Assembly (NCBI GenBank): GCA_012959785.1
Contig: DUCM01000005.1
Span: forward strand, 62,001 to 126,000
Reading direction: 5' to 3'
Length of the DNA stretch: 64,000 nucleotides
DNA from: Planctomycetota bacterium
GTDB lineage: Bacteria; Planctomycetota; UBA1135; GCA-002686595
Positions 17,028 to 28,721 of this stretch are shown one piece after another. Every line of letters begins with the position of its first letter. Position 1 is the first letter of the stretch. The position numbers were made by a program, and so were the translations under genes. The notes under the pieces are model-generated. The model was not told the origin of the DNA, made no database searches, and saw nothing but the letters and a program-made list of their open reading frames with translations.

Positions 17028-18272
17028 TCAATCAAGCTGCCCGACGCAGATGGACACATTATGCCCGCCGAACCCCAGGGAGTTGGAGAGGGCGTTGCGC
17101 ACGGGCATCTCACGCGCCGAGCCGCCTACATAGTCCAGATCGCACTCTGGATCGGGCGTGGTGTAATTGCGGGTCTGATGGACTCGACCGTGGTGGATCG
17201 AAAGCGTGGTCATGACCAATTCCACCGCCGACGAGGCCCCCAGGAGGTGCCCGAGCATGGATTTCGTGGAAGAGACCGAAAGCTTGTCGGCGTGCTCGCC
17301 GAAGGCCAGGCGGATGGCGCGACTCTCGATGGAGTCGTTGTAGGCCGTGCTCGTTCCGTGCGCGTTGATGTAGTCGACCTGATCGGGGTTCAAGCCAGCG
17401 GTTTTGAGCGCCAGGCCCATGGCCCGCGCCGGTCCCTGGCCGTCTTTCTTGGGGGCTGTTATGTGGAAGGCATCGTCGGTGGAGCCAAAGCCCTTGACCT
17501 CGGCGTAGATGCGGGCGCCGCGCTGCTTGGCGTGCTCGTATTCCTCGAAAATCAGGATGCCACAGCCCTCGCCCATAACGAAACCATCGCGGTCGCGGTC
17601 GAAGGGTCGGCAGGCGGCGGCGGGATCGTCATTTCGCAGCGAAAGCGCCTTGGCCGAGCAAAATCCCGCCAGACCCAGGGGCGTCATGGCCGACTCGGCG
17701 CCACCGGTGAGCACCAGGTCCGCCTCGCCGGCGCGAATCGACATCCAGGCCATGCCCATGGCGTGGCCCGACGAGGCGCAAGCGCTCGAAGTGGTGAAGC
17801 AGGTGCCCAGGAGGCCCTGGTCGATGGCCACTTGTCCGGCGACAGCGTTGGCCATGATGCGTGGGATGAAGTGCGGGCTCACGCGCCGCGCACCCTTCTC
17901 CAGCAGAACCGCGTGCTGTTCTTCGATGCCCGTGATACCGCCGATGCCGGTGCCCACGATCGTGGCGTAGCGCTCGCGGACAGACTCGGGCAGTTCCTGA
18001 ATGTTTTCGAGGCCCGCATCGCGCATGGCTTCGCGGCTGGAGAGCAGCGACCACATTGTGAAGGGGTCGAGCTTGCGCATGGCCGGGCCCGGGAAATGTT
18101 CTCCCGGATCCCAGTCAACGCAGGCAGCAATCTTGGCGCTGTGTCCACTGACATCAAAACGCGTGATGCGCTGCACCCCGTTCTCGCCGTTGAGCACGCG
18201 GCTCCAGGCGGTTTCCACCTCATTCCCAAGGGCGTTGATGGTGCCCAGGCCTGTGATTACAACCCGTCGCAT
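17028..18272 (-). CDS. fabF: 3-oxoacyl-ACP synthase II
   Basis: 414 residues from the ATG at 18272, with AGGGAGA upstream. It catalyses the elongating Claisen condensation of malonyl-ACP with acyl-ACP. The catalytic triad is Cys165 (TTSSACASSGHAMG), His in INAHGTSTAYND near 305, and His in SMLGHLLGASSAVE near 342. Last gene of the fab cluster, after acpP. Confidence 0.97.
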   Translation of the reverse strand: MRRVVITGLGTINALGNEVETAWSRVLNGENGVQRITRFDVSGHSAKIAACVDWDPGEHFPGPAMRKLDPFTMWSLLSSREAMRDAGLENIQELPESVRERYATIVGTGIGGITGIEEQHAVLLEKGARRVSPHFIPRIMANAVAGQVAIDQGLLGTCFTTSSACASSGHAMGMAWMSIRAGEADLVLTGGAESAMTPLGLAGFCSAKALSLRNDDPAAACRPFDRDRDGFVMGEGCGILIFEEYEHAKQRGARIYAEVKGFGSTDDAFHITAPKKDGQGPARAMGLALKTAGLNPDQVDYINAHGTSTAYNDSIESRAIRLAFGEHADKLSVSSTKSMLGHLLGASSAVELVMTTLSIHHGRVHQTRNYTTPDPECDLDYVGGSAREMPVRNALSNSLGFGGHNVSICVGQLD

Positions 18273-18381
18273 GAGTTTTCTGGTCTCCCTGTGTTTGATT
18301 CTCAGAGGGCCCTGCTCCTCAGGCGGCCCCTTCAAACGGCACAGCCCGGGAGCTTCTCAAAAAAAGAAAGGCCTGCCTTTC

Positions 18382-18621
18382 TTAGAGCTTGGCCGTGATG
18401 TATTCGACGGCGTTGCCGACGGTCTGAATCTTCTCTGCGTCTTCATCGGGAATGGAAACTTCGAATTCATCTTCGAATTCCATCACGAGTTCGACGGTAT
18501 CGAGGGAATCGGCCCCGAGGTCGTTGATGAAAGAGGTAGCAGAAGTGATCTTGTCGGAGGTTGCACCGAGTTGGTCACAGACGATGCGTACGACACGATC
18601 GTTGACTGTTGAGTCGCTCAC
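18382..18621 (-). CDS. acpP: Acyl carrier protein
   Basis: 79 residues from a GTG at 18621, preceded by AAGGA with 8-nt spacing. The frame is open to 18711 but the extra residues are not ACP-like. Phosphopantetheine attaches to Ser39 in [10 protein letters not shown]. The protein is acidic, as usual. It lies between fabG and fabF, the standard order. Confidence 0.96.
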   Translation of the reverse strand: MSDSTVNDRVVRIVCDQLGATSDKITSATSFINDLGADSLDTVELVMEFEDEFEVSIPDEDAEKIQTVGNAVEYITAKL

Positions 18622-18877
18622 CTTGGATGTCCTTGGAGTATGGGTTCTGGGAGGGGCAGAGCTGGGACCGGCATGAGATCCGGCAGCTGGCTCCGGGGCG
18701 CACGGGGGCACCCCTATTTACCGTGAGAATGTACTAAATAATCGCGTCGATCTCTGCACTCAGGTCTCAAGGGCGCCTCGCGTAGGCCAGGAGTTGTCGG
18801 TTTTTTGGCCCTGCGGAGAGGCTTCCGCAGCGCTCCCCCTGGCGCACGAGTGCCCGCGAGAATCTGGCGGAGCCCGC

Positions 18878-19642
18878 TCAGAGGGTCAGCCCGCCGTCGA
18901 TGACGAGGGTTTGGCCGGTGATGTAGTCCCCGCCCGGCCCCAGGAGAAAATCAACCGTCGCGGCGATCTCTTCGGCACGGCCCACGCGCCCGAGGGGGAT
19001 CGACTTGAGCAACTCGGCTGCGGCGTCGGCCTCCAGGCCGGCGGTCATGTCGGTTTCGATAAAGCCCGGCGCGATGGCGTTGACGCAGACCCCGCGCCCG
19101 GCGAGTTCCTGGGCCAGGGACTTCGTCAAGCCGATCAGTCCCGCCTTGCTGGCAGCGTAGTTGGCCTGGCCGGCGTTGCCGGTGACCCCCACCACCGAAG
19201 AGATGTTGATGATGCGTCCCCTGGCTTTCATCAAGGGCCGCATGGCGGCCTGGCTAAAGTTCCAGGCGCCCTTGAGGTTGACGGCGATGACGCGATCAAA
19301 GTCATCCTCGGGCATGCGCAGCATCAGCCCGTCGCGGGTGACACCTGCGTTGTTGACCAGGATGTCGAGGCCACCGAGTTCTTTCTTGATCGCGCCGCAG
19401 AGCTCCTTGACCGCCGCTGTGTGCGAGACATCGACGCCGTAGGCCACGCAGCCTTCCGTGCGTGCGTTGCAAGCGGCCACGGTTTCGGCGCAGTTGTCGG
19501 CGGTTGTGGCCACGCAGGCCACCTTGGCGCCGCGCCGGGCGAGTTGTTCGGCGATGGCCCGGCCGATGCCGCGCGAGGCGCCGGTGACCAGGGCCACCTT
19601 GCCACCAAGGTAGCGGGTTTCGTTTGAGGATTCAGGGCTCAC
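18878..19642 (-). CDS. fabG: 3-oxoacyl-ACP reductase
   Basis: 254 residues if started at the GTG at 19642; another in-frame GTG at 19696 would add 18 residues. The shorter form fits the usual length. It is an NADPH-dependent short-chain dehydrogenase, with TGASRGIGRAI for cofactor binding, NNAGVTRDGL, and the active-site Ser...Tyr-xxx-Lys in SSVVGVTGNAGQANYAASKAG. It reduces 3-oxoacyl-ACP in fatty-acid elongation. Confidence 0.95.
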   Translation of the reverse strand: MSPESSNETRYLGGKVALVTGASRGIGRAIAEQLARRGAKVACVATTADNCAETVAACNARTEGCVAYGVDVSHTAAVKELCGAIKKELGGLDILVNNAGVTRDGLMLRMPEDDFDRVIAVNLKGAWNFSQAAMRPLMKARGRIINISSVVGVTGNAGQANYAASKAGLIGLTKSLAQELAGRGVCVNAIAPGFIETDMTAGLEADAAAELLKSIPLGRVGRAEEIAATVDFLLGPGGDYITGQTLVIDGGLTL

Positions 19643-19734
19643 GGCTTGGACGGGGGCAGGTGTTTGGAGGATGAAGGCGGGTCTTGCCCGAGGCACGGGC
19701 CAGGGGGCGGATCAGCCAGGCAGCGGTCGGGAGC

Positions 19735-20661
19735 TCAGCTCTGGACCACATCGGCCGGCGTGGCCGCCGAACGCACCCGCGCCTCGGCGTCTATCTTGCG
19801 CATGATACCCGCCAGGATCTTGCCCGGGCCGGGCTCGAGGAAGTCGCGCAGGCCCTGGTCCAGGGCCCAGCGCATGGACTTCTCCCACAGGACAGGAGAA
19901 CAGACCTGACTCGCCAGATGTTCTTGGATCTGCTTGGGGTCGCTCTCGGGCACGCCGCTGACATTGCTCAGGAAGGACACCCGCGGAGCCTTGATCTCGA
20001 TTTCCTCCAGGGCGCTTGCCAGGCGATCAGCGGCCGGGCGCATGCACTCGGAATGAAATCCACCGGCGACTTGCAGGCGTCGGGTGCGGCGCACCCCCAC
20101 CTCGCGGGCCTGGCTCTCGACCACAGCGAGGGCGGCCAGTTCGCCGGAGAGGATCACCTGACCGGGGGCGTTGAGGTTGGCCACCTGGCAGATGCCGTGG
20201 GGGGCTCCGATCTCGGCCAGCTGGGTGGCCTGTTCCGAGCTGGCTCCCATCAAGGAAAGCATGGACGAAGGGCAGGCCTCGCTGGCGGCCTGCATGGCCT
20301 CGCCACGCAGGCGCACGAGAGCCAGGCCATCGGCGAAGTCCAGGGAATCCGCCACCCACAGGGCTGTGTACTCGCCCAAACTAAGGCCCGCGCTGAGGGG
20401 CACGGCGGCGAGGTCGAGGCCCTCTTGTTCCAGGACCCGCAGGATGGCCACGCTGGTGGTAAAGATCGCCGGCTGGGCGATGTCGGTGCGGTGGATTTCG
20501 TCGCCCGAATTCCAGCACTTGTCCCGCAGGGAGAAGCCCAGGATGCGGTCGGCGGCCGCGAAGGTGGCGGCTGCGACCTCGTAGGCCTCGCACCAGTCCT
20601 GGCCAAGTCCTTCGAATTGCGCCCCCTGTCCGGGGAGTAGGATCGCCTCTTGCATACTCAT
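19735..20661 (-). CDS. fabD: Malonyl-CoA:ACP transacylase
   Basis: 308 residues. It loads malonyl groups onto ACP. The opening EAILLPGQGAQFEGLG and the nucleophile Ser94 in GLSLGEYTA are characteristic. The catalytic His lies in GGFHSECM near 207. ATG at 20661, with another ATG two codons later. It sits between fabH and fabG in the cluster. Confidence 0.95.
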   Translation of the reverse strand: MSMQEAILLPGQGAQFEGLGQDWCEAYEVAAATFAAADRILGFSLRDKCWNSGDEIHRTDIAQPAIFTTSVAILRVLEQEGLDLAAVPLSAGLSLGEYTALWVADSLDFADGLALVRLRGEAMQAASEACPSSMLSLMGASSEQATQLAEIGAPHGICQVANLNAPGQVILSGELAALAVVESQAREVGVRRTRRLQVAGGFHSECMRPAADRLASALEEIEIKAPRVSFLSNVSGVPESDPKQIQEHLASQVCSPVLWEKSMRWALDQGLRDFLEPGPGKILAGIMRKIDAEARVRSAATPADVVQS

Positions 20662-20743
20662 CGCTGGAAGTTCAACGCTGGATCGTCCGTTCTGGGTTGT
20701 CTCGGCGTGGTCTCGCGCCGCTTCTTTCCGAAAAGCCCTGCTG

Positions 20744-21733
20744 CTACCACCGCACGAGGGCGCCGCCCCAGTTCAGCCCCGCGCCAAAGGCCACCATGAC
20801 CAGTAACTGGCCGCGCTGGATGCGTCCGCCGCGCACGGCCTCGTCCAGGGCGATGGGGACGCTGCCGGCGCTCGTGTTGCCGTACTTTTCGATGTTGACC
20901 ATGACCTTCTCAGGCTGAATCTCGAGTTTCTCGATGGCTGCGTCGATGATGCGCTGGTTGACCTGGTGCGGCACCACCAGGCCCAACTCCTCGCGGTCGT
21001 AGCCTTCGAGCATCTCGGCCACCGTGCGTTCCATGATGGTCACGGCGAAGCGGTAGACATCGCGGCCCTTGACCCGGATGTAGTGCTCGCGCTGCTCCAC
21101 GGTCGTGTGCGTCGCGGGCAGTCTCGAACCGCCGCCGGTCATCTGGATGAAATCGTACCCCGCCCCGTCGGAACCGAGGCTCGTGCGCAGGATCTCCCCG
21201 GGGTCGCCAGCCTTGCCGACCTTCAAGACAGCGGCGCCAGCGCCATCGCCGAAGAGGATGCACGAAGTGCGGTCCTTGAGGTCGAGAAAGCGCGAGAGGG
21301 TCTCGGCGCCGATCACGAGGGCTGTTTGCCCCTTGCCGGCGGTGAGAAAAGTCGAGGCGCAGGTCATGGCGGTCAGGAACCCGGTGCAGGCTGCGACCAC
21401 ATCGAAGGCCATGGCGTCACAGGCTCCCAGGCTGTGCTGGACCTGGGGTGCCACGGCGGGCAGGAACTGGTCCGGCGAAACCGTGCCCACGATGATCAGG
21501 TCGAGGTCTTCGGGGGCCACCCCGGCGGCTTCGAGGGCGCGGCGCCCGGCGGCGATGCAGAGATCGCTGGTGGCCTCGCCCTCGGCGGCAAAGCGCCGTT
21601 CGCGAATCCCCGTGCGCTGGCGGATCCACTCGTCACTGGTCTCCACATGCTCCTCGAAGAAGGTGTTGGGCACCACCCGCTCGGGGACATAGTGGCCCGT
21701 GCCGACGATGCAGATGTGTCCTTTCTCGCTCAT
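20744..21733 (-). CDS. fabH: 3-oxoacyl-ACP synthase III
   Basis: 329 residues from the ATG at 21733; the open extension upstream is not conserved-looking. It starts fatty-acid synthesis by condensing acyl-CoA with malonyl-ACP. The active site is Cys116 (DVVAACTGFLTAM), His in VVPHQVNQRIID near 252 and Asn in GNTSAGSVPIALDEA near 282. Confidence 0.96.
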   Translation of the reverse strand: MSEKGHICIVGTGHYVPERVVPNTFFEEHVETSDEWIRQRTGIRERRFAAEGEATSDLCIAAGRRALEAAGVAPEDLDLIIVGTVSPDQFLPAVAPQVQHSLGACDAMAFDVVAACTGFLTAMTCASTFLTAGKGQTALVIGAETLSRFLDLKDRTSCILFGDGAGAAVLKVGKAGDPGEILRTSLGSDGAGYDFIQMTGGGSRLPATHTTVEQREHYIRVKGRDVYRFAVTIMERTVAEMLEGYDREELGLVVPHQVNQRIIDAAIEKLEIQPEKVMVNIEKYGNTSAGSVPIALDEAVRGGRIQRGQLLVMVAFGAGLNWGGALVRW

Positions 21734-21829
21734 GGTCTGCTGTTTCTTGGTTGTCTCGCGCTGCGCCTGGTGCAGGTACTTCCAACGCGCCGGAAGCCGC
21801 CCCAATACTGGAGCAAGCCGAGACCAGGA

Positions 21830-22846
21830 TCAAGCGCCTGGGGCAGCGCCTGCCTGGGCAATGCCCTTCACGATGCTCTCGTTGACCCCCAGGTCCAGCT
21901 GGCGAGCAGCAAGCACCAGGGCATTGGCCACGGCCCGCTCGTCAGAGCGCCCGTGGCCCACCACCACCACGCCCTGGACCCCCAGGAGCAGGGCGCCGCC
22001 GTATTCGGAGTAATCGATGCGCTGTTTCATGTTCGTGAGAGCCTCGGGCGCCCAGTCCACGCCGTGCTGCTGGAGTTCCTTTTGGCACAGCCCCAACAGG
22101 AACGAGGAAAAGCCTTCAAGCAACTTGAGCACCACATTGCCTGTGAAGCCATCGCTGACCACCACATCAGCCTGACCGTCGAAGAGGGCATTGCCCTCGA
22201 TGTTGCCCACGAAATCGATGGGAACCGTACCCATGCTCGCGTGGGCCTCGCGCAAGAGCTCGGGCCCCTTTGAACTCTCTTCGCCAATGTTCAGGAGCGC
22301 CACCCGCGGCACCTCGCAACCGAGTCCCTCACGGGCGTAGATCGAACCCATCAGGGCGTACTGCACCAGGTGATCTGGCTTGGGCGCGGTGTTGGCTCCC
22401 ATGTCGAGCACGGTCAAGGGTTTCTTGTCGAGATCAAAAGTGACCGCGATACCCGGGCGCTTGACCCCCGCGAGGGTGCCCATGAGTCGCGTGGCGCTGG
22501 CCACCAGTGCGCCGGTGTTGCCCATGGAGATAACCGCGCCCGCGTCGCCAGTGGCCACGGCCTTGACCGCCACGGCAATGGACGAGTCGGTCTTGCCGCG
22601 CAGGGGTGCCGTGGGCGGATCGCACATTTCCACGACTTCGGAAGCGTGTTGCACTTCGAAACCAGGATTACCGCCGGCCTCCTCGAGCAGGGCTGTGAGC
22701 TGTTCCTCGTCCCCCACCAGGATGATGCGTTCGGGCGCCATGGGCGTGTGGAACGAATCCTGCACCGCCAGCATGGCCCCCCCAAGAATGGCTCGCGGGG
22801 CGTTATCGCCGCCCATCACATCGAGAGCTAACCGCTCCTTGTTCAT
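21830..22846 (-). CDS. plsX: Phosphate acyltransferase
   Basis: 338 residues from the ATG at 22846. An upstream TTG at 22855 has better Shine-Dalgarno spacing (GGAG, 5 nt) and would add three residues. PlsX makes acyl-phosphate from acyl-ACP for phospholipid synthesis. Conserved parts are ALDVMGGDNAPRAILGGAML, SMGNTGALVASATRLMG, LDMGANTAPKPDHLVQYALMG and DGFTGNVVLKLLEG. Confidence 0.95.
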   Translation of the reverse strand: MNKERLALDVMGGDNAPRAILGGAMLAVQDSFHTPMAPERIILVGDEEQLTALLEEAGGNPGFEVQHASEVVEMCDPPTAPLRGKTDSSIAVAVKAVATGDAGAVISMGNTGALVASATRLMGTLAGVKRPGIAVTFDLDKKPLTVLDMGANTAPKPDHLVQYALMGSIYAREGLGCEVPRVALLNIGEESSKGPELLREAHASMGTVPIDFVGNIEGNALFDGQADVVVSDGFTGNVVLKLLEGFSSFLLGLCQKELQQHGVDWAPEALTNMKQRIDYSEYGGALLLGVQGVVVVGHGRSDERAVANALVLAARQLDLGVNESIVKGIAQAGAAPGA

Positions 22847-22904
22847 CGCGCTCAACGAATCTCCAATGGCTTAGCCGCGAGGCGACCCGAAGACTGTTGC
22901 CTCG

Positions 22905-23108
22905 CTAAAACTCTTCCTTGCTGAGCACCGAAGTGCCCTTGGACCCACCCTTATCGAAACCGTAGAAGCCGCAGTTGTCGCAGACTCGGTGCGAGCGAAC
23001 GGCGGAGCCGCAGCGGGCGCAGTGGCTCGGGACCTGTGCGACCAGGGCCAGGTGGGAGCGCTTGATGCGCTTCTTGTGCTTGGAGATGCGGCTCTTGGGG
23101 TGTGCCAT
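22905..23108 (-). CDS. rpmF: 50S ribosomal protein L32
   Basis: 67 residues. It begins MAHPKSRISKHKKRIKRSH, the L32 opening, and carries a zinc site CARCGS...CDNCGFYGF (two CxxC pairs), so it is the zinc-binding form. It heads the rpmF-plsX-fab cluster, an arrangement known from many bacteria. Confidence 0.96.
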   Translation of the reverse strand: MAHPKSRISKHKKRIKRSHLALVAQVPSHCARCGSAVRSHRVCDNCGFYGFDKGGSKGTSVLSKEEF

Positions 23109-23234
23109 GGGAGCAGGAAGGTGGGCTTGGCTTCTAGGGCGGGAAAGGAGCTGACGGAGCGCGTTCAGGGGCGAATAGGCTAGCCGTAGCTCCAGGGAGT
23201 GTCAACGCAGGGGCCTCTAATAAGAAGCGCAGGG

Positions 23235-25940
<2,706 letters not shown>

Positions 25941-26045
25941 TTCTAGAATCGGGGCAAGAATCGCTCAGCGCTGCATGGCGGCGAACAAGGGGGCAACCAG
26001 AGGGGTGGGCGCAGAGTATAGCCCTCGACGAGGCGGAAAGCAGAT

Positions 26046-26078
26046 CGCGCGCCCGGCCCACAAGGGGTCGGGCGCGCG
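26046..26078 (-). terminator. Strong hairpin after recA, probable terminator or attenuator
   Basis: CGCGCGCCCG at 26046-26055 pairs perfectly with CGGGCGCGCG at 26069-26078. Read from recA it lies about 50 nt past the stop. The following bases (ATCTGCTTTCC) are only moderately U-rich, so termination may be partial and allow read-through into alaS. Confidence 0.5.
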
Positions 26079-26124
26079 CAAGTACCAAAGCGGTGTCCGG
26101 GTCACCGGACAACTGGCCGTGGGG

Positions 26125-27363
26125 TCAACGGGCCTTGACGGGCTCCTTGCCGTTCTTGGAGGCCACAGCCGGGGTCTTCGTGGTGGAAGCTGCGGATTTG
26201 GCGGAAGTGGCCGCGGCCTCTTGCGCACCGGCGGCGCCTTGGGCGGGGGCTTCCGCGCCCTCCTCGGCTTGATTGCCCTTGGCTCGGATCCAGCCGTCGA
26301 GGGCGTCGGCCAGGTCGGGGTTGTCGATCAGGAAGCGGCGGGCCCGTTCCTGGCCCTGGCCCAGGCGGATCTCGCCTTCCTCGGGGTGCTTCAGGGAGTA
26401 CCAGGTGCCGGAGCGCACCACGAAACCCGTGCTCTGGCCCATGTCGAGCAGTTCGCCCTCACGGCTGATGCCACGGTTGTAGAGGATGTCGAACTCGACC
26501 TTGCGGAAGGGCGGCGCGATCTTGTTCTTGACCACGGTGACCTTGGTGCGGTTGCCCACGGTGACATCGCCGTCCTTGATCTGACCGATGCGGCGGATGT
26601 CCAGACGCACCGAGGAGTAGAATTTCAGAGCCCGACCGCCGGTGGTGGTTTCCGGGCTGCCGAACATCACACCGATCTTCTCGCGGATCTGGTTGATGAA
26701 GATCACCATGCACTTCGACTTGGAGATGGCTCCGGTCAACTTGCGCAGGGCCTGGCTCATGAGGCGGGCGTGGAGGCCCACGAAGCTGTCACCCATCTCA
26801 CCCTCGATCTCGGCCCGCGGCACCAGGGCCGCCACCGAGTCGATCACCACCACGTCGATGGCGTTGGAGCGCACCAGGGTCTCGACGATTTCGAGGCCCT
26901 GTTCGCCGGTGTCGGGCTGGCTCACAAGCAGATCGTCCAGGTTGACCCCCAGACGCCGCGCATAGGCGGGGTCCAGGGCGTGCTCGGCGTCGACGAAGGC
27001 GCAGATGCCGCCCTTCTTTTGGGCGTTGGCGATGACTTGCAGGGTCAGGGTGGTCTTGCCCGAGGATTCGGGGCCATAGATTTCCACCACGCGGCCCCGG
27101 GGCAGGCCCTTGCCGCCCAGGGCTTCGTCCAGGGCGATGGATCCGGTGCTGACGCACTGAATGGTGCGGGCCATGACGGCCTCGTCCCCCAGGCGCATGA
27201 TCGAGCCGACGCCGTAGGCCTTTTCGATATCCGACAGGGCCGATTCCAGGGCCTTGTCGCGAGCCTTGATGGAAATACCGGTGCCGGAGGATTCCCGGGA
27301 TTGATTGGAATGGGGTTGAGTCTTGTCGCCAGCGCGGCTGGCCTTCGAGCGTGTGTTCTTCAT
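26125..27363 (-). CDS. recA: Recombinase A
   Basis: 412 residues from the ATG at 27363. It forms filaments on single-stranded DNA for strand exchange and for triggering SOS self-cleavage. Walker A is [12 protein letters not shown] (about 97-108), and [12 protein letters not shown] is Walker B. The DNA-binding loops lie in [22 protein letters not shown] and [15 protein letters not shown]. Both ends are longer than usual. The N-terminal 30 residues are basic and Ser-rich, and the last 50 are Ala/Lys/Thr-rich rather than the usual acidic tail. A promoter and an SOS-type box lie upstream (27481-27531). Confidence 0.97.
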   Translation of the reverse strand: MKNTRSKASRAGDKTQPHSNQSRESSGTGISIKARDKALESALSDIEKAYGVGSIMRLGDEAVMARTIQCVSTGSIALDEALGGKGLPRGRVVEIYGPESSGKTTLTLQVIANAQKKGGICAFVDAEHALDPAYARRLGVNLDDLLVSQPDTGEQGLEIVETLVRSNAIDVVVIDSVAALVPRAEIEGEMGDSFVGLHARLMSQALRKLTGAISKSKCMVIFINQIREKIGVMFGSPETTTGGRALKFYSSVRLDIRRIGQIKDGDVTVGNRTKVTVVKNKIAPPFRKVEFDILYNRGISREGELLDMGQSTGFVVRSGTWYSLKHPEEGEIRLGQGQERARRFLIDNPDLADALDGWIRAKGNQAEEGAEAPAQGAAGAQEAAATSAKSAASTTKTPAVASKNGKEPVKAR

Positions 27364-27480
27364 GCAATTTCGCGGGGTCTGAGTCGCCCCACCCAGGAGG
27401 TTCGGAAAGAATGTTCCCGAAGAGAAGTTCCAGAGGGTGGTGACGAGGCGTCGGAGATGCGCCAAGTCCGATAAAAAGCG

Positions 27481-27531
27481 AGCATAGAAGCCCCCAGAGC
27501 CCGATTCAAGCGCCGCGTTCGGTTTTTGTTC
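27481..27531 (-). promoter_or_regulatory. recA promoter with adjacent SOS-type (GTTC-N7-GTTC) box
   Basis: On the minus strand TTGAAT (27509-27504) is followed after exactly 17 nt by TATGCT (27486-27481), a good sigma70 promoter with a predicted start near 27474. Eight bases upstream of the -35 lies GTTC-N7-GTTC (27517-27531 on the plus strand), the direct-repeat form of LexA box known in alphaproteobacteria. The recA leader would be about 110 nt. The rest of the 27364-27720 gap holds no gene. Confidence 0.6.
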
Positions 27532-27720
27532 GGTATTCCCAAATCGCCTCGACTCGCCCCATCGCGCCGGCCAGCTTGGCTGCCCGGCGGGACCTGGCTG
27601 CGCAACTGAAAGTGGCTGCGCGGCCAGGAGTGGACCGTCAAGGCTCCCGAGGGTGACGGAGAATCCCGCGCTTGGCTAAAAAAAGAATCCGCTGGCCGGG
27701 CGGCCGCGGAACGCGAGCGC

Positions 27721-28620
27721 CTAAACGGTGACGATGCCCAGGAGGTCGCTGTAGCGTGAATCGAGTTCGGCCTTCTCCCGTTGCGCCAGGGGCTCGATCC
27801 CAAAGTCCTCCACGCAGAAGGAAGCGGTCACCGTGCCGTGCAACATGGCCTGCCGCAAGTGCACGGGATCGTGGGCCCCCACCAGGGCCAGATACCCCAT
27901 GAACCCGCCGGCGAAGGAGTCCCCTGCTCCCGTGGGATCGATCACATTCTTCACCGGGTAGGCCGGCAGGGAAAAGTGCATGTCCGAGCCCATGATGAAG
28001 GCCCCGTGCTCGCCCTTCTTCAAGACCACGAAGCGCGGCCCCAAGCCCAGGACCTGGCCCGCGGCCTTGATCAGGTTGTTCTCGCCCGTGAGCATGCGCG
28101 CCTCTTCGTCGTTGAGCACGATGGCGTCGATGCGCTTCAAGAGCCCCACCAATTCGTCCCGAGCGATATCGATCCAGAGGTTCATGGTGTCGGCCATGAC
28201 AAAACTCGGGTGCTCAACCTGGTCGAGGGCCCGGGACTGCACCCCCGGCGCTGCGTTGGCCAAGAACACGAACTTGGAGGAGCGAAAGTCCTCGGGCACC
28301 TTGGGGTCGAAGTGCTCAAGCACATTCAGGTGGGTGAAGAGGGTATGGCGGGTGTTCCAGTCCGCTTCGTAGCGGCCACCCCAGCGAAAGGTCTTGCCCG
28401 CGGCCACTTCCACGCCCGCGGTGTTCACCCCGCTCGCCTTGAGCGCGGTGATGTCCTCGTCCCGAAAGTCCTCGCCCACGACCCCCACCAGGCGTGGCTC
28501 GCAAAAGTGGCTGGCGGCGATGGAACAATAGGTGGCCGACCCGCCGAGCACATCCGTGCGGTTGTCGTGGGCAGTTTCGATGTTGTCGTAGGCCAGGGTG
28601 CCGATGACGAGCAGGCTCAT
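27721..28620 (-). CDS. PfkB-family carbohydrate/nucleoside kinase
   Basis: 299 residues. The ribokinase-like fold is shown by VLGGSATYCSIAASHFC near the N-terminus, VNTAGVEVAAGKTF, IVLNDEEARMLTGE, and the C-terminal signature VIDPTGAGDSFAGGFMGYLA with the catalytic Asp and anion hole. It phosphorylates a sugar or nucleoside with ATP; the substrate cannot be read from sequence. It appears monocistronic, with 100 bases to the next gene downstream of nothing related. Confidence 0.85.
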   Translation of the reverse strand: MSLLVIGTLAYDNIETAHDNRTDVLGGSATYCSIAASHFCEPRLVGVVGEDFRDEDITALKASGVNTAGVEVAAGKTFRWGGRYEADWNTRHTLFTHLNVLEHFDPKVPEDFRSSKFVFLANAAPGVQSRALDQVEHPSFVMADTMNLWIDIARDELVGLLKRIDAIVLNDEEARMLTGENNLIKAAGQVLGLGPRFVVLKKGEHGAFIMGSDMHFSLPAYPVKNVIDPTGAGDSFAGGFMGYLALVGAHDPVHLRQAMLHGTVTASFCVEDFGIEPLAQREKAELDSRYSDLLGIVTV

Positions 28621-28721
28621 GAGGGTTCCCTATTGGGTTCTTTGTGGCGCGGGTGGCGCGTCGGGGAAGTTGAAGCAGAGGCCAGGTTGGCTGAGGATCA
28701 AAACCCAATCAGCTCCGGGGG

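Noticed and set aside
18790..18840. Hairpin CTGCGGAGAGGCTTCCGCAG after fabG as terminator
   Set aside because: The T-run is on the wrong side for the minus-strand transcript.
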